From the NCBI RefSeq assembly GCF_000298315.2, contig NZ_AEYE02000021.1:62001-126000 (forward strand): DNA of 64,000 nt. The letters run 5' to 3'. A model generated the notes under the pieces. It made no database searches and was not told where the DNA came from. It worked only from the letters and a program-made list of their open reading frames with translations. The position numbers and the translations under genes were made by a program. Shown piece after piece: positions 35,361 through 44,463 of the stretch. The stretch is from Rhizobium grahamii CCGE 502. Lineage in GTDB: Bacteria; Pseudomonadota; Alphaproteobacteria; Rhizobiales; Rhizobiaceae. Within the stretch, counting starts at the first letter, position 1. Each line of letters opens with the position of its first letter.

Positions 35361-36395
35361 CTAGATCCCGACCGAGGTGGTCGCACCGACTGCTTTGGCC
35401 TTCATGAGCGATCGCCGTTTGCCAGGAACCTGTTTATCGCCGAGCGTCGCCACGAACCAGGCAGCCGTCTGGCGAAGACCGTCGGCAAGAGCAATTTTTG
35501 GTTCCCAGACGAGGAGGTCTTTTGCTCGCGCGATATCCGGCCGACGACGCTGCGGATCGTCTTGCGGCAGCGGACGGTAGACGATCTGGGTGGCTCCAGG
35601 AACGATCGCGACGACCATCTCGGCGAGCTGGTTGATGGTGAACTCTCCGGGATTGCCGAGATTGACCGGATGCTGCGGATTGGGCTCGACGTTCATCAAG
35701 GCCATTAGACCGGCGATGAGGTCGCTGACGAAGCAGAAGGAACGGGTCTGTTCACCGCTGCCGTATATCGTCAGAGGATCACCGGAGATCGCCTGGACAA
35801 GCAGGTTGGAGATGATGCGGCCATCATGGGGTTGCATGCGCGGGCCATACGTGTTGAAGATGCGCGCGACGCGCGCATCCACGCGCCCAGCACGCAGCAG
35901 GTCGAAGCAAAGGGCTTCGGCAGCCCGTTTTCCTTCGTCGTAGCAGGCCCGCGGTCCCGTGCAGCTGACATTGCCGCGGTAATCCTCGCGCTGCGGATGT
36001 TCGGCCGGATCACCATAGACCTCACTGGTGGAAGCCTGCAGGAATGCGGCATTGTGTTCTTCCGCAAGTGCCAGGAGATTGCCGGTTCCGGCAACGCAGG
36101 TCATCATGGTGTGGACGGGATCGGCCTGATATTGGGGAGGCGACGCTGCGCAGGCCAGGTTGTAGATCTGGTCAAGCGGCTCATCGACATTGCGCAAGTC
36201 GCATATGTCAATTTCGATGAGGCGAAACCCCACATGGTTGGCGAGCGGTCGCACATTTGCCGCAGACCCGGTGATGAAACTGTCGACGCAGAGCACGCGC
36301 TCACCGCGGGCCAGCAACGCGTCGCAAAGATGCGACCCGACGAAACCGGCACCGCCGGCAACCAGGATGGTTCTGCTCTTGCCGTTCTGCTGCAT
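35361..36395 (-). CDS. NAD-dependent sugar epimerase/decarboxylase (UXS-like SDR)
   Basis: A 344-residue extended SDR with NAD motif GGAGFVGSH (14-22), the Ser/Thr motif ASTSEVYGDP (121-130) and catalytic Tyr152-x3-Lys156 (YDEGK). The pattern RIFNTYGPRM followed by DGRIISNLLVQAI closely resembles UDP-glucuronate decarboxylase, which makes UDP-xylose, and dTDP-glucose 4,6-dehydratase relatives. Seventh gene of the operon; its ATG overlaps the upstream stop by 1 base. Confidence 0.88.
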   Translation of the reverse strand: MQQNGKSRTILVAGGAGFVGSHLCDALLARGERVLCVDSFITGSAANVRPLANHVGFRLIEIDICDLRNVDEPLDQIYNLACAASPPQYQADPVHTMMTCVAGTGNLLALAEEHNAAFLQASTSEVYGDPAEHPQREDYRGNVSCTGPRACYDEGKRAAEALCFDLLRAGRVDARVARIFNTYGPRMQPHDGRIISNLLVQAISGDPLTIYGSGEQTRSFCFVSDLIAGLMALMNVEPNPQHPVNLGNPGEFTINQLAEMVVAIVPGATQIVYRPLPQDDPQRRRPDIARAKDLLVWEPKIALADGLRQTAAWFVATLGDKQVPGKRRSLMKAKAVGATTSVGI

Positions 36396-37522
36396 TACAT
36401 TCTCCTCACGCTGTCAAACTTTGGATAAGTTGTCATTGTTGCGGGTGGATCTTGATCAAGCATCGCAAGCGCGCTTGTCATCTGGCGCGCGCGCGCAAGG
36501 CCGGTATGGTTGGCCAGAACTTCCCTCCGCGCTGCTTGCCCAATCCTCTGGCGCTTCTCATCGTCCATCTTTGTCAGAGCATTGACGACATCATCGCTCG
36601 TGCGGGCAATGACCAGCGCTTTGCCATCAGGCAGAAGATCGCTGAGGCCGCGCCAATCGTCGCTGATGATCGGGACGGCGCAGGCGCCCGCCTCGAACAG
36701 GCGCACACTTGGCGACCAGCCTGCAGCCACCATGTCAGCGCGCGTCACATTCAGCGTGAAGCGTTGCCGACTATAGAAAGATGGATGCTCGGATGGCGGC
36801 AGATGGTCGATGCGCTCGACATTGGCGGGCCATTCGATCTCGCGGGGGTATTGTGGTCCGGCAACGACGAAGCGGTGGTCGGGCAGGCGACGCGCCGGCT
36901 CGATCAACAGCCTTTCAAGCGTCGGCTGCCGGTCCGCACTATAGGTCCCTAGATAGCCGAGATCCCACCGCAGCGGCTCCTTCGTATTGACATATCGGTC
37001 GGCATCGACGGAGCAGTAGAGTGCAAGCGCTTTTCTTGCCCCATAGCGATGCTCCAGCCTCTCCAGTACACCGCCACCGGAAAAGGAAAAGTAGATATCG
37101 AAGAGCGGGATCTGCCGCCGCGCGACATAGGGCTCCTCGCCTTTTTCGAGGCAAGCAAGCGTCACCGGCGTATCGATATCATAAAAGCACAAGCGCCTCG
37201 GCCGAAGCCGGCCCAGCCGGTCGATAAGTTCCTGGCCTTCGGGGACATAGGAACCGACAATGACAGCATCGGCTTCGTTCAACCGCGCCCCATGGGCCAC
37301 AATCATGGCATCGATCGCATTATAATAGGCGAGCGTGCAGAAATCGGGAGACGGCAAATCCCGCTGGCTTGCATACCAGGGCACGTCCCTTTCCAGAAAG
37401 AGGACGCTGTGGCCCGAGGCTGCAAGCCCGCGTATCAGCGCGCGAAAGGTGGTCGCATGGCCATTGCCCCAGGAGGAGGACAGAGACAGGCCGAGAATGA
37501 CGATATCGCGCGCTCTCGTCAT
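36395..37522 (-). CDS. glycosyltransferase (CgeB-like, GT-B fold) 1
   Basis: A 375-residue GT-B type protein. The N-terminal part starts with a strand and glycine loop (ILGLSLSSSWGNGHA). The C-terminal donor domain has VRLFEAGACAVPIISDDW (about 285-302), the usual nucleotide-sugar region of GT4/CgeB-like enzymes. It shares its layout and many positions with the neighbouring enzyme at 37519-38610, so the pair probably arose by duplication. It overlaps the upstream stop by 4 bases. Donor and acceptor are unknown. Confidence 0.85.
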   Translation of the reverse strand: MTRARDIVILGLSLSSSWGNGHATTFRALIRGLAASGHSVLFLERDVPWYASQRDLPSPDFCTLAYYNAIDAMIVAHGARLNEADAVIVGSYVPEGQELIDRLGRLRPRRLCFYDIDTPVTLACLEKGEEPYVARRQIPLFDIYFSFSGGGVLERLEHRYGARKALALYCSVDADRYVNTKEPLRWDLGYLGTYSADRQPTLERLLIEPARRLPDHRFVVAGPQYPREIEWPANVERIDHLPPSEHPSFYSRQRFTLNVTRADMVAAGWSPSVRLFEAGACAVPIISDDWRGLSDLLPDGKALVIARTSDDVVNALTKMDDEKRQRIGQAARREVLANHTGLARARQMTSALAMLDQDPPATMTTYPKFDSVRRM

Positions 37523-38610
37523 GCGGCAGCTCCCGTACGGGCGCGCAGCTGGGCGCGAAAGATGCTGTCGACGATTTCGGCCCGCTGCGTATAGGTATGA
37601 TTGGCAAGGACACGGGCCATCGCCTTCTTACCGATCGATCTCGCCCTCTCCGTTGTTAGATCTGCGAGAAGATCGACCACGTCCTTCCCATCCCGGGCAA
37701 CGAGGACCTCCTCGTCCGGCCTGAGGAACAACTCGATGCCCTCCCAGTGATCGGTGATGAGACAGGCGCCGGCGCCGGCCGCTTCAAATACCCGGGTTGC
37801 CGGCGAGAAGCCGTTCTGAGCCATGCTTTCGCGTGAAATATTGAGGACGGCCTTCGGTGTGACGTTGAAGGCATTATGCTCGCCGGTCGCCACATGGCCG
37901 ACCCGTTTGATGTTGGACGACATCGGCTTGTCATGCCAGCCCGAACCGCCCAGCAGGAAGCGTGTCTGAATCAGGCGAGAGGCAGGTTCGAGAAAGAAAT
38001 CCTCAACGCGCGCCTCGCGGTCGGGAAGACGGTTGCCGAGGAAGCCGAGATCGGCGCTGAAGCGCTCGTCCGGCGCCACCGGGTGATGGGTGTCGGGGTC
38101 GAGAGCGTTATAGATCGGAATGCACTCGCGTGCCCCAAGTCCCCCATAGGCCTGCACCACGGGATCGCCGCCGCCATAGGTCAGGACAAGGTCGAGGGTG
38201 CCGAGTGCCTGTCGCAAAGGGTGTCCGGCATCGCCGCGAATCTCGAGCAGCGTAGCCGGCGCGTCGACATCCCAGAAGATCTTGAGCGCACCTGGTCGCG
38301 CGTGGACAAGAACCTCTTCCAGCAGACGTTCGTCCTCAAAGCCGACGCCGCTTGCCTTGACGACGATATCGGCCTCGCCTGCACGGGCGGCGACGGTCTT
38401 CAACGAACCGATCGTCCCTTCATAGACGACGACTTTGCACCAGTCCGGTGGATCGATGTCCCGGTTCTGCTGCCGCTCGTAGACATCGGGCTCGTAGAAT
38501 GTGATGTCGTATCCCCGCACTGCGAGCGCACGCAGCAGGCCGCGATAGTAGGTGGCGGCCCCGTTCCAATAGGCCGATACGAGACTTGAGCCGTAAAAGG
38601 CGATCTTCAC
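37519..38610 (-). CDS. glycosyltransferase (CgeB-like, GT-B fold) 2
   Basis: A 363-residue GT-B protein beginning KIAFYGSSLVSAYWNGAATY, with donor-site segment TRVFEAAGAGACLITDHW (about 280-297) and a C-terminal helix ending the fold. The start is taken as GTG at 38610, because its GTGA overlaps the upstream stop by 4 bases, as at most other junctions here; the open frame to 38703 is a run-on into the preceding gene. It is paralogous to the enzyme at 36395-37522. Confidence 0.86.
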   Translation of the reverse strand: MKIAFYGSSLVSAYWNGAATYYRGLLRALAVRGYDITFYEPDVYERQQNRDIDPPDWCKVVVYEGTIGSLKTVAARAGEADIVVKASGVGFEDERLLEEVLVHARPGALKIFWDVDAPATLLEIRGDAGHPLRQALGTLDLVLTYGGGDPVVQAYGGLGARECIPIYNALDPDTHHPVAPDERFSADLGFLGNRLPDREARVEDFFLEPASRLIQTRFLLGGSGWHDKPMSSNIKRVGHVATGEHNAFNVTPKAVLNISRESMAQNGFSPATRVFEAAGAGACLITDHWEGIELFLRPDEEVLVARDGKDVVDLLADLTTERARSIGKKAMARVLANHTYTQRAEIVDSIFRAQLRARTGAAA

Positions 38611-39737
38611 TGTGCAGCCTCCCCTGCCGCGAGCTGCTGGATAACGGAGCGGCTGCCGACATCGGCCAGAATCGTCAGAAGCTCGTCGACGCGGTGGCGA
38701 CAAGTGTGGCGCGATCTGACCGTTTCCAGTCCGGACTTAGCGAGCGTTGCCGCAAGATCCGGATCGGAAAGAACTTCCTTCAGACGACGCTGCATCGCTG
38801 CACCATCCTCGGCCACGAGGTAGTCGGTGCCGGGCCGGAAGAGCTGCTCCACGTCGTTCCATGGCGCCGAGATGAGCGGAATTCCGCAGGCGAGCGCTTC
38901 GAAGACGCGGATGGTTGGTATGCCTGGCAAATGGCTGACATAGGGTCTGCGCGGAATATGGACCGTCACCCTGTTGCGCGCGAAGGCCAGGGGCGCCTGC
39001 GCATTGGCGATCCAGCCGCCATAGGAAATTCCGCCGTCCTTAAGGGCAGACAGGGCATCAGCGGGATAGCGCACGCCACGGACGGTTGCTCGAAGGCCAA
39101 GCTCTTTGACGGGGCGAACAAGGAATTCCAGGATCTCTTCGGACCGTTCGTCATCACCCCAATTGCCGATCCAGATGAGATCACCGGTCTTGTCAGCCCC
39201 TGGCATGGGCCGGAACAATGTGTCGTCGGCAGCCTCATGGAAGGTGAAAACGGCCTTGGCCCAACCGGCCTTGAGATAGCGCTGCCTGAGGGTTTCGCCA
39301 AAAGCAAGCACAGCGTCATAGCCATCGAGCGACAGGCCGGACATATCCGTCTCGGCCGATACCGCGCGATGATGAGTGTCATGAAAGAGCAGCGTGAAGC
39401 GGGCACCGTTACGACGAGCCCGGCCAATGCGGGATATGAGCTCAGGATCTGTCCATTCATGGACTATCACCACATCGGCGTCAGCAAGGGCTGCTTCATG
39501 GTCGAAATTTTCCGGGTAAATCTGCGCTCGCAACCCGGGAAAGGTGTCGGAGAACGCCTCGATCGCCGCCGGGCCCTGGTCGGCGAGAAGATTAAGCCGG
39601 CTCCAGGAATCATGCGGCTCGAGCGCCATCGTCACATGGCCGCGACGGCCAAGATCACGCATCAGGCCGCGAAGGAAATGCGCATTGCCGTGGTTCCAGT
39701 CGGACAGCAGCGAGTGTGTGTAAAAGACAAATTTCAT
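38607..39737 (-). CDS. glycosyltransferase (GT-B fold) 3
   Basis: A 376-residue GT-B protein beginning KFVFYTHSLLSDWNHGNAHF, with donor-site segment IRVFEALACGIPLISAPW (about 275-292). It belongs to the same CgeB-like group as the two genes after it, giving three related enzymes in a row. It starts 3 bases after the GT4 stop. Three paralogous transferases suggest a repeating or branched oligosaccharide. Confidence 0.86.
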   Translation of the reverse strand: MKFVFYTHSLLSDWNHGNAHFLRGLMRDLGRRGHVTMALEPHDSWSRLNLLADQGPAAIEAFSDTFPGLRAQIYPENFDHEAALADADVVIVHEWTDPELISRIGRARRNGARFTLLFHDTHHRAVSAETDMSGLSLDGYDAVLAFGETLRQRYLKAGWAKAVFTFHEAADDTLFRPMPGADKTGDLIWIGNWGDDERSEEILEFLVRPVKELGLRATVRGVRYPADALSALKDGGISYGGWIANAQAPLAFARNRVTVHIPRRPYVSHLPGIPTIRVFEALACGIPLISAPWNDVEQLFRPGTDYLVAEDGAAMQRRLKEVLSDPDLAATLAKSGLETVRSRHTCRHRVDELLTILADVGSRSVIQQLAAGEAAQ

Positions 39738-39740
39738 GAT

Positions 39741-40856
39741 CTACTCCGCTGCGCTTGAAGCGCGTTTCCGTTCAAGAAGATTCGAGTAGAGGCGGGCCAT
39801 GGACGACGCCTGCACATCAACCGTCAAGCGCTGCGCGCGTTCCTGCGCCGTTCGCACAAGGCGACCGCGAAGCCCGACATCAAGCAACAGGCGGTTGACC
39901 GCCTTGCTAAAGGCTGCTGGACGATGTGGTTCGGCAAAAACCGCCGCCCCGTCCCAGAGTTCCCGATAGGTCGGGATGTCAGCGAGTACCAGCGCGGCGC
40001 CGCAGCGCGCCGCCTCAAGGGGAGCGAGGCCAAAAGGCTCGTAGAGCGACGGCGAGACGACGATCGCGGCCCGCCGCATGAGCGCCATAGCATCTGCGTG
40101 CGGCAGGGCGCCGTAATTGCGTGTGTGCGTCATCGTCACGCCCTGCCCGTTGGGCCCGCGATCGGCACCGACCGTCAGGAGAGGGCAGGCCATCTGCGCG
40201 GCAGCCGCATTCAGCACCGCGCCGTTCTTGCCCTCGTCCCACCAGCGCCCCGCCGCAAAAGCAAACTCCTCCTTGCGACCGGCGATGAGAGGCACGGCGC
40301 TTGCATTATAGATCACGGTCAGATTTTCGAAGGGACCGTACGCCGCCTCCAGCATCGCTGCATGGCTGCTGCTCGGTGCAACGACAGCATCGGCCCTCTT
40401 GAAACCGCGGGCGTTGAGTGCCTGCTGCCAGCGCCAATCGACAGGCACCGCGCTGGCGCGGACCGCCGCAAACCAGGTGACGACGCAGGAATGGGACACG
40501 GCGACGACAGGCATGGCGAGGTCAAGCCGGGCTGCCTGGGACGGAAGATTTAGGTGCAACAAATCAACCCGCCTTTGCGTGGCGAGCGCAGCGATCGTCG
40601 ACGGAACGGTCGTCAGCGCGCCCTCCCCCGCCACCATCCAATCTAGCGGCTCGTCGAGCCAATCGAGATCGCCGATCGAAAGCGCCTCGTCCCGCTGTTG
40701 CCCAGTCGGCGGTGGACCGAGACCGACGAAACAGGTGTGGATCCCCTCCCGCCGCAGCCCGACGGCGAGATCCATGGCATAGCGCCAGACGCCGCCAACC
40801 GCGTCGAGGGTCATCATCATGCGCTGCTGCGCAACCATCGGCGAGGCCTGCCTCAT
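39741..40856 (-). CDS. glycosyltransferase family 4
   Basis: A 371-residue GT4-type retaining glycosyltransferase. The acceptor domain opens DAVGGVWRYAMDLAVGL (about 18-34), with the conserved glycine loop; the donor domain has SPSLYEPFGLAPLEAARCG (about 270-288), the E-x7-E motif of GT4. It overlaps the upstream fusion gene by 4 bases. Such enzymes are usually cytoplasmic and add a sugar to a lipid-linked or soluble acceptor. Confidence 0.9.
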   Translation of the reverse strand: MRQASPMVAQQRMMMTLDAVGGVWRYAMDLAVGLRREGIHTCFVGLGPPPTGQQRDEALSIGDLDWLDEPLDWMVAGEGALTTVPSTIAALATQRRVDLLHLNLPSQAARLDLAMPVVAVSHSCVVTWFAAVRASAVPVDWRWQQALNARGFKRADAVVAPSSSHAAMLEAAYGPFENLTVIYNASAVPLIAGRKEEFAFAAGRWWDEGKNGAVLNAAAAQMACPLLTVGADRGPNGQGVTMTHTRNYGALPHADAMALMRRAAIVVSPSLYEPFGLAPLEAARCGAALVLADIPTYRELWDGAAVFAEPHRPAAFSKAVNRLLLDVGLRGRLVRTAQERAQRLTVDVQASSMARLYSNLLERKRASSAAE

Positions 40857-42892
40857 GCCGGCACCTTGCGGAGATCTTCAGTCAGGGGCCGGTCCGCGAA
40901 GCGATTGCCAACGATCCACTTGGCGAGTAATTGCAGCCCCTCGCGCCAGGTTACGCGGGAATGCCAACCGACGGCCGCCTGAAGCTTGCGGGTGTCGGCA
41001 ACAAAGTAGGACTGGTCGCCTGCCCGCCGGTCGCCGAAGGAGGTCGACAGCGGTTCACCGATGATGGCCTCGATTGTCCGCAGCACGACAAGCAAGCTGA
41101 CGGCATTGGAAGGACCGCCCCCGAGGTTGAAGGCCTGCCCTGCCACGCGGTCGATATTGGCAAGAACGGCGCGATAGGCAGCGACCGCGTCTTCGACATA
41201 AAGAATGTCGCGAACCTGTCGGCCGTCGCCATAGATCGCAATCGGTTCACCACTGAGCGCGCGCATGAGAAAATGGGCGACCCAGCCTTGATCTTCCGTG
41301 CCGAACTGGCGCGGGCCGTAAATACAGCTCATCCGCAAGACAGCGGTCGGAATTCCGAACGACTTGGCGTAATCGAGCACGTATTGGTCGGCGACGCCTT
41401 TCGAGCAGCCGTAAGGGGTGCAAAAATCAAGTGGCCGGTCTTCGGCGACGCCGCGTAGGCGCACGCTCTCATTGGCCGGAATATATCGATCGTCCCCCTC
41501 GCGCATGGTCAGGTCGTCGAGCCCACCATAGACCTTGTTGGTGCTGGCAAAGATGACCGGCGCTCTTCGGCCGGCTTTGCGGACGGCCTCCAGCACGTTT
41601 ATTGTTCCTCGGGCATTGGTCTCGAAGTCGTCGATTGGTCGACTGAGGCTGGTGGTAACGGCCGTCTGGGCGGCGAAGTGAAAGACGGCTTCGGCATCAT
41701 CAAAACCGGCCTCGATGCTGCGCAGGTCGCGGATGTCCGCAAGTAGGGGATGAACGCGCTTTCCATGCCGTTCGGTCAGCCATGCGAGGTTCTGATCGAC
41801 GCCCGGACGTGCGAGATTGTCAAGAACGATCACGTCCTTACCGTCCTTGAGGAGACTATCGGCAAGGTTAGAGCCAATGAAGCCGCTGCCGCCGGTAATG
41901 ACGACGGGCGCAGCACCCGTGGCAAGATTGGGGCTTGCAAGGCGGCTGACTTCATGGAGCCGTGCGACGCCGCCCTCGATCAGCAGGCGAGCAAGCAGCT
42001 TCGGTTGGTTGTCGTGCGAGACGGCACCGAGATGATAATGGCGCGGATCAAACCACAGGCCCTCCTGGACTGGGACATCCGGCGGCACGTCCCGCCACGA
42101 GTACCAGTACATCCGGTCGGCCGGAACGCTCAGCGCCTTGATGAAGCGGCGCGCCTGCTCCATCTCGTCGTTTCGCCACGTTGAGTAACCGGTTTCGGTG
42201 ATCCAGATTTCGGCGGCCGGTTTGAAGCGATCGAGGATCCTGCGCATCTCGCCAAGATGCATGTCCCAGCCGCCCCAGGTCCCCTCTTCGCTGTCCCAGG
42301 TGCCCGGGAAGCCGTGGAAGCCGACTGCGTCGACGACGCCAAGCACGCCGCGCTCGCCCATCAGGTTCAGCCAATAGGGATCAAAGGGACAGGGACCACC
42401 CAGCACCGGCTTGAAGCCGCGCTGTTTTGCCCAGTGGGCAGCGCCGCCGACCATCTGGCAAAACAGCATGAAGTCACCGTCTTCGCGCCAGTCCCAGTCG
42501 AGCAGGTTGTTCGGCTCGTTCCACAATTCCACATGCGTGAAATGCCGGCCGTAGCGATCAAGAATATGGTCGAGAAAATCGGCATAGGACTTCAGGTTGA
42601 CCGGCGCTCCGGAGGATCGGCCGGTGCGCGACAGGGAGGGCGGCGTATAGTGGAGGCATGGCAGAAGGTCGATGGCTTGGCCCAGCTTCGGGATCAACCA
42701 GTCGAACCAGGTCTGGCCGCCGGGGGCCAGATATTCCGCCCAGGACAGGTGCGTCCGCAGGAAACTCGCCCCGCTTGACAGAATATCCGGCAGGATCTCC
42801 TCGGTTCGCTCGAATTCGCCTGGCCGGAACCATTCGACAAGGCCGTATTGTCTTGGTTGTTGGCAGGGCGGCGTTGGAGAGGCGCTCATCAT
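40853..42892 (-). CDS. fusion of glycoside hydrolase (clan A) and NAD-dependent epimerase
   Basis: A 679-residue two-domain protein. Residues 1-315 form a TIM-barrel glycoside hydrolase of the GH39/cellulase type, with acid/base Glu126 in HVELWNEPNN and nucleophile Glu233 in IWITETGYS. Residues 328-670 are an extended SDR with NAD motif GGSGFIGSN (334-342) and Tyr494-x3-Lys498 (YGCSK), most like UDP-glucose 4-epimerase or CDP-tyvelose epimerase. No signal peptide is seen, so both act in the cytoplasm. Both active sites look intact. It overlaps both neighbours by 4 bases, so the fusion is not an artefact of gene calling. Confidence 0.88.
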   Translation of the reverse strand: MMSASPTPPCQQPRQYGLVEWFRPGEFERTEEILPDILSSGASFLRTHLSWAEYLAPGGQTWFDWLIPKLGQAIDLLPCLHYTPPSLSRTGRSSGAPVNLKSYADFLDHILDRYGRHFTHVELWNEPNNLLDWDWREDGDFMLFCQMVGGAAHWAKQRGFKPVLGGPCPFDPYWLNLMGERGVLGVVDAVGFHGFPGTWDSEEGTWGGWDMHLGEMRRILDRFKPAAEIWITETGYSTWRNDEMEQARRFIKALSVPADRMYWYSWRDVPPDVPVQEGLWFDPRHYHLGAVSHDNQPKLLARLLIEGGVARLHEVSRLASPNLATGAAPVVITGGSGFIGSNLADSLLKDGKDVIVLDNLARPGVDQNLAWLTERHGKRVHPLLADIRDLRSIEAGFDDAEAVFHFAAQTAVTTSLSRPIDDFETNARGTINVLEAVRKAGRRAPVIFASTNKVYGGLDDLTMREGDDRYIPANESVRLRGVAEDRPLDFCTPYGCSKGVADQYVLDYAKSFGIPTAVLRMSCIYGPRQFGTEDQGWVAHFLMRALSGEPIAIYGDGRQVRDILYVEDAVAAYRAVLANIDRVAGQAFNLGGGPSNAVSLLVVLRTIEAIIGEPLSTSFGDRRAGDQSYFVADTRKLQAAVGWHSRVTWREGLQLLAKWIVGNRFADRPLTEDLRKVPA

Positions 42893-43995
42893 GACACCAG
42901 CCCCCTTGCTTCCAGTTGCCGCTTCATCTCGGCGCCACGGTCAATGGCGCCGGCGCGCTTGACCCAGTCGGCGAAGGGGCCAAGGGAGTGTTCCAGCCGG
43001 AATTGCGGCTCGAACCCGAGGAGCTCGCGCGCCTTGGAGATGTCAGCAAAGCAGTTGCGGATATCGCCCGAACGGGCCTTGTTCATGATGTCCGGGACGA
43101 TTTCCGGGACATCCATGGCCTCGGCAAGAAGCGAAGCGACCTGCGCTATCGTATAGGAATTGCCGCTGCCTACATTGATGACATGGCCGGCAGCCGCCTT
43201 CTGTTCATAGGCAAGGCGGAAGGCGCGCGCCACATCCCTGACGTGGATGAAGTCGCGGCGCTGCTCGCCATCTTCGAAAATCATCGGCGGCTGGAGATTT
43301 GCAAGCCGCGAGGCGAAATTGGCCAGAACGCCGGTATAGGGATTGGAAAGGGCCTGACCTGCTCCGAAGACGTTGAAAAGGCGCAGTGCCACCGCGTCCA
43401 CTCCATAGGCCTCGCCATAGATCAGCACCTGGCGTTCCTGGGCGAATTTCGTCAGAGCATAGATCGAGGCAAGATCGACAGGCTTTTCCTCGTCCGTTGC
43501 GACCGGCACGAGATCATTGCCGTCGGGACCGAGAAGGTTCCACATACCAGCCTTGATGCGGTCGCTCCTGCGGCGAGCAAAGCCGATCCGCTCGCCCCTA
43601 GAGGTACGGTACCGGCCCTCGCCGTAAACGCTCATCGAGGAGGCGACAACGATCCTCTTGATCGGTTTACCAATCATGGCCTCGAGCAGGACAGCTGTAC
43701 CGAGATCGTTGCCACCTACATATCTGGCGATCTCGTACATGGATTGTCCGACACCGACCTCGGCAGCCAAATGAATGACGCCGTCCATGCCGTCGAGCGC
43801 CTCTGTAACCGCAGCGCGATCGCAGACATTGCCGCGGATGATGTCGGCCGCCTCCGGCATGCTGGCCTCGGCGTCCCCATGCACCTGATCGATCAGGGCA
43901 TCGAGGATGCGGACCTCGTAATCCGCCTTCAAAAGTTCTTCGGTAACATGTCGGCCGATGAAGCCGCAGCCGCCGGTGACGAGTATTCTTGTCAT
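42889..43995 (-). CDS. NAD-dependent sugar epimerase/dehydratase, first gene of the glycan operon
   Basis: A 368-residue extended SDR with NAD motif GGCGFIGRH (8-16), VASSMSVYGEG (117-127) and catalytic Tyr179-x3-Lys183 (YALTK). A loop of about 50 residues between the last two motifs is longer than in GalE and may bind the substrate. It is the first of eight same-strand genes joined by overlaps or gaps of at most 4 bases. The ATG at 43995 has AGAGG upstream and an EcfG-type promoter 40 bases ahead. Confidence 0.9.
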   Translation of the reverse strand: MTRILVTGGCGFIGRHVTEELLKADYEVRILDALIDQVHGDAEASMPEAADIIRGNVCDRAAVTEALDGMDGVIHLAAEVGVGQSMYEIARYVGGNDLGTAVLLEAMIGKPIKRIVVASSMSVYGEGRYRTSRGERIGFARRRSDRIKAGMWNLLGPDGNDLVPVATDEEKPVDLASIYALTKFAQERQVLIYGEAYGVDAVALRLFNVFGAGQALSNPYTGVLANFASRLANLQPPMIFEDGEQRRDFIHVRDVARAFRLAYEQKAAAGHVINVGSGNSYTIAQVASLLAEAMDVPEIVPDIMNKARSGDIRNCFADISKARELLGFEPQFRLEHSLGPFADWVKRAGAIDRGAEMKRQLEARGLVS

Positions 43996-44034
43996 GGCTA
44001 CCTCTGCACATTTCGTATCTGTGACAGGGCGCCC

Positions 44035-44059
44035 AACAACGCTTGGCGGTGAATGTTCC
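44035..44059 (-). promoter_or_regulatory. EcfG/RpoE2-type promoter of the eight-gene glycan operon
   Basis: On the minus strand, GGAAC at 44059-44055 and GTT at 44037-44035 with a 17-base spacer, 40 bases before the ATG at 43995. A second stress-type promoter faces the other way 230 bases on. Confidence 0.65.
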
Positions 44060-44287
44060 TCATCAATGACATCTTTGTCATCTATAACTTCATCAACCCC
44101 AGCATCCTGCCGTCAGTCCGCCCGGACCGGGTGCTTGCGCGCTTGGACGCCAGCAAATTGTGTGATTTTGAGGTCATGTCTAGGAACAGGCTGCCAAAAA
44201 GCCCGTGTGAAGAACCCCTTGATGCCGGTCTCCCGAAAGCCGAGTGCCACTCCAGCATCTTCAACTTCATGATCTTCAACTTCTTCC

Positions 44288-44312
44288 GGAACAGTTTGAC
44301 GTCTTGTCAGTT
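44288..44312 (+). promoter_or_regulatory. EcfG/RpoE2-type promoter of the dehydrogenase/oxidoreductase pair
   Basis: GGAAC at 44288-44292 and GTT at 44310-44312 with a 17-base spacer. It lies about 150 bases before the ATG at 44464; a 42-codon frame occupies the leader. Confidence 0.6.
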
Positions 44313-44324
44313 CGGGGGGCCTTG

Positions 44325-44453
44325 ATGCGTCATAAAGCTGTCTGCCGTCCGGGCGGAAATAGCGTCCGCATCGGAAGATGCCTGTGCGACCTGTCAAAAG
44401 AGCCCGTTGATCGGGAACCAGAGTGGCTGGAACAGGCAGCCAAGTTCAAATGA
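44325..44453 (+). CDS. possible 42-residue leader protein
   Basis: A short basic frame (MRHKAVCRPGGNSVRIGRCL at its start) begins about 12 bases after the -10 triplet of the stress promoter and ends 10 bases before the dehydrogenase start. It would be almost leaderless. There are three Cys. No family is recognised, and it may simply be untranslated leader. Confidence 0.25.
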   Translation: MRHKAVCRPGGNSVRIGRCLCDLSKEPVDREPEWLEQAAKFK

Positions 44454-44463
44454 GGAGACCGTT

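Noticed and set aside
42916-44052. Long + strand frame (378 codons)
   Set aside because: Antisense of the epimerase at 42889-43995; high GC keeps the opposite frame open.
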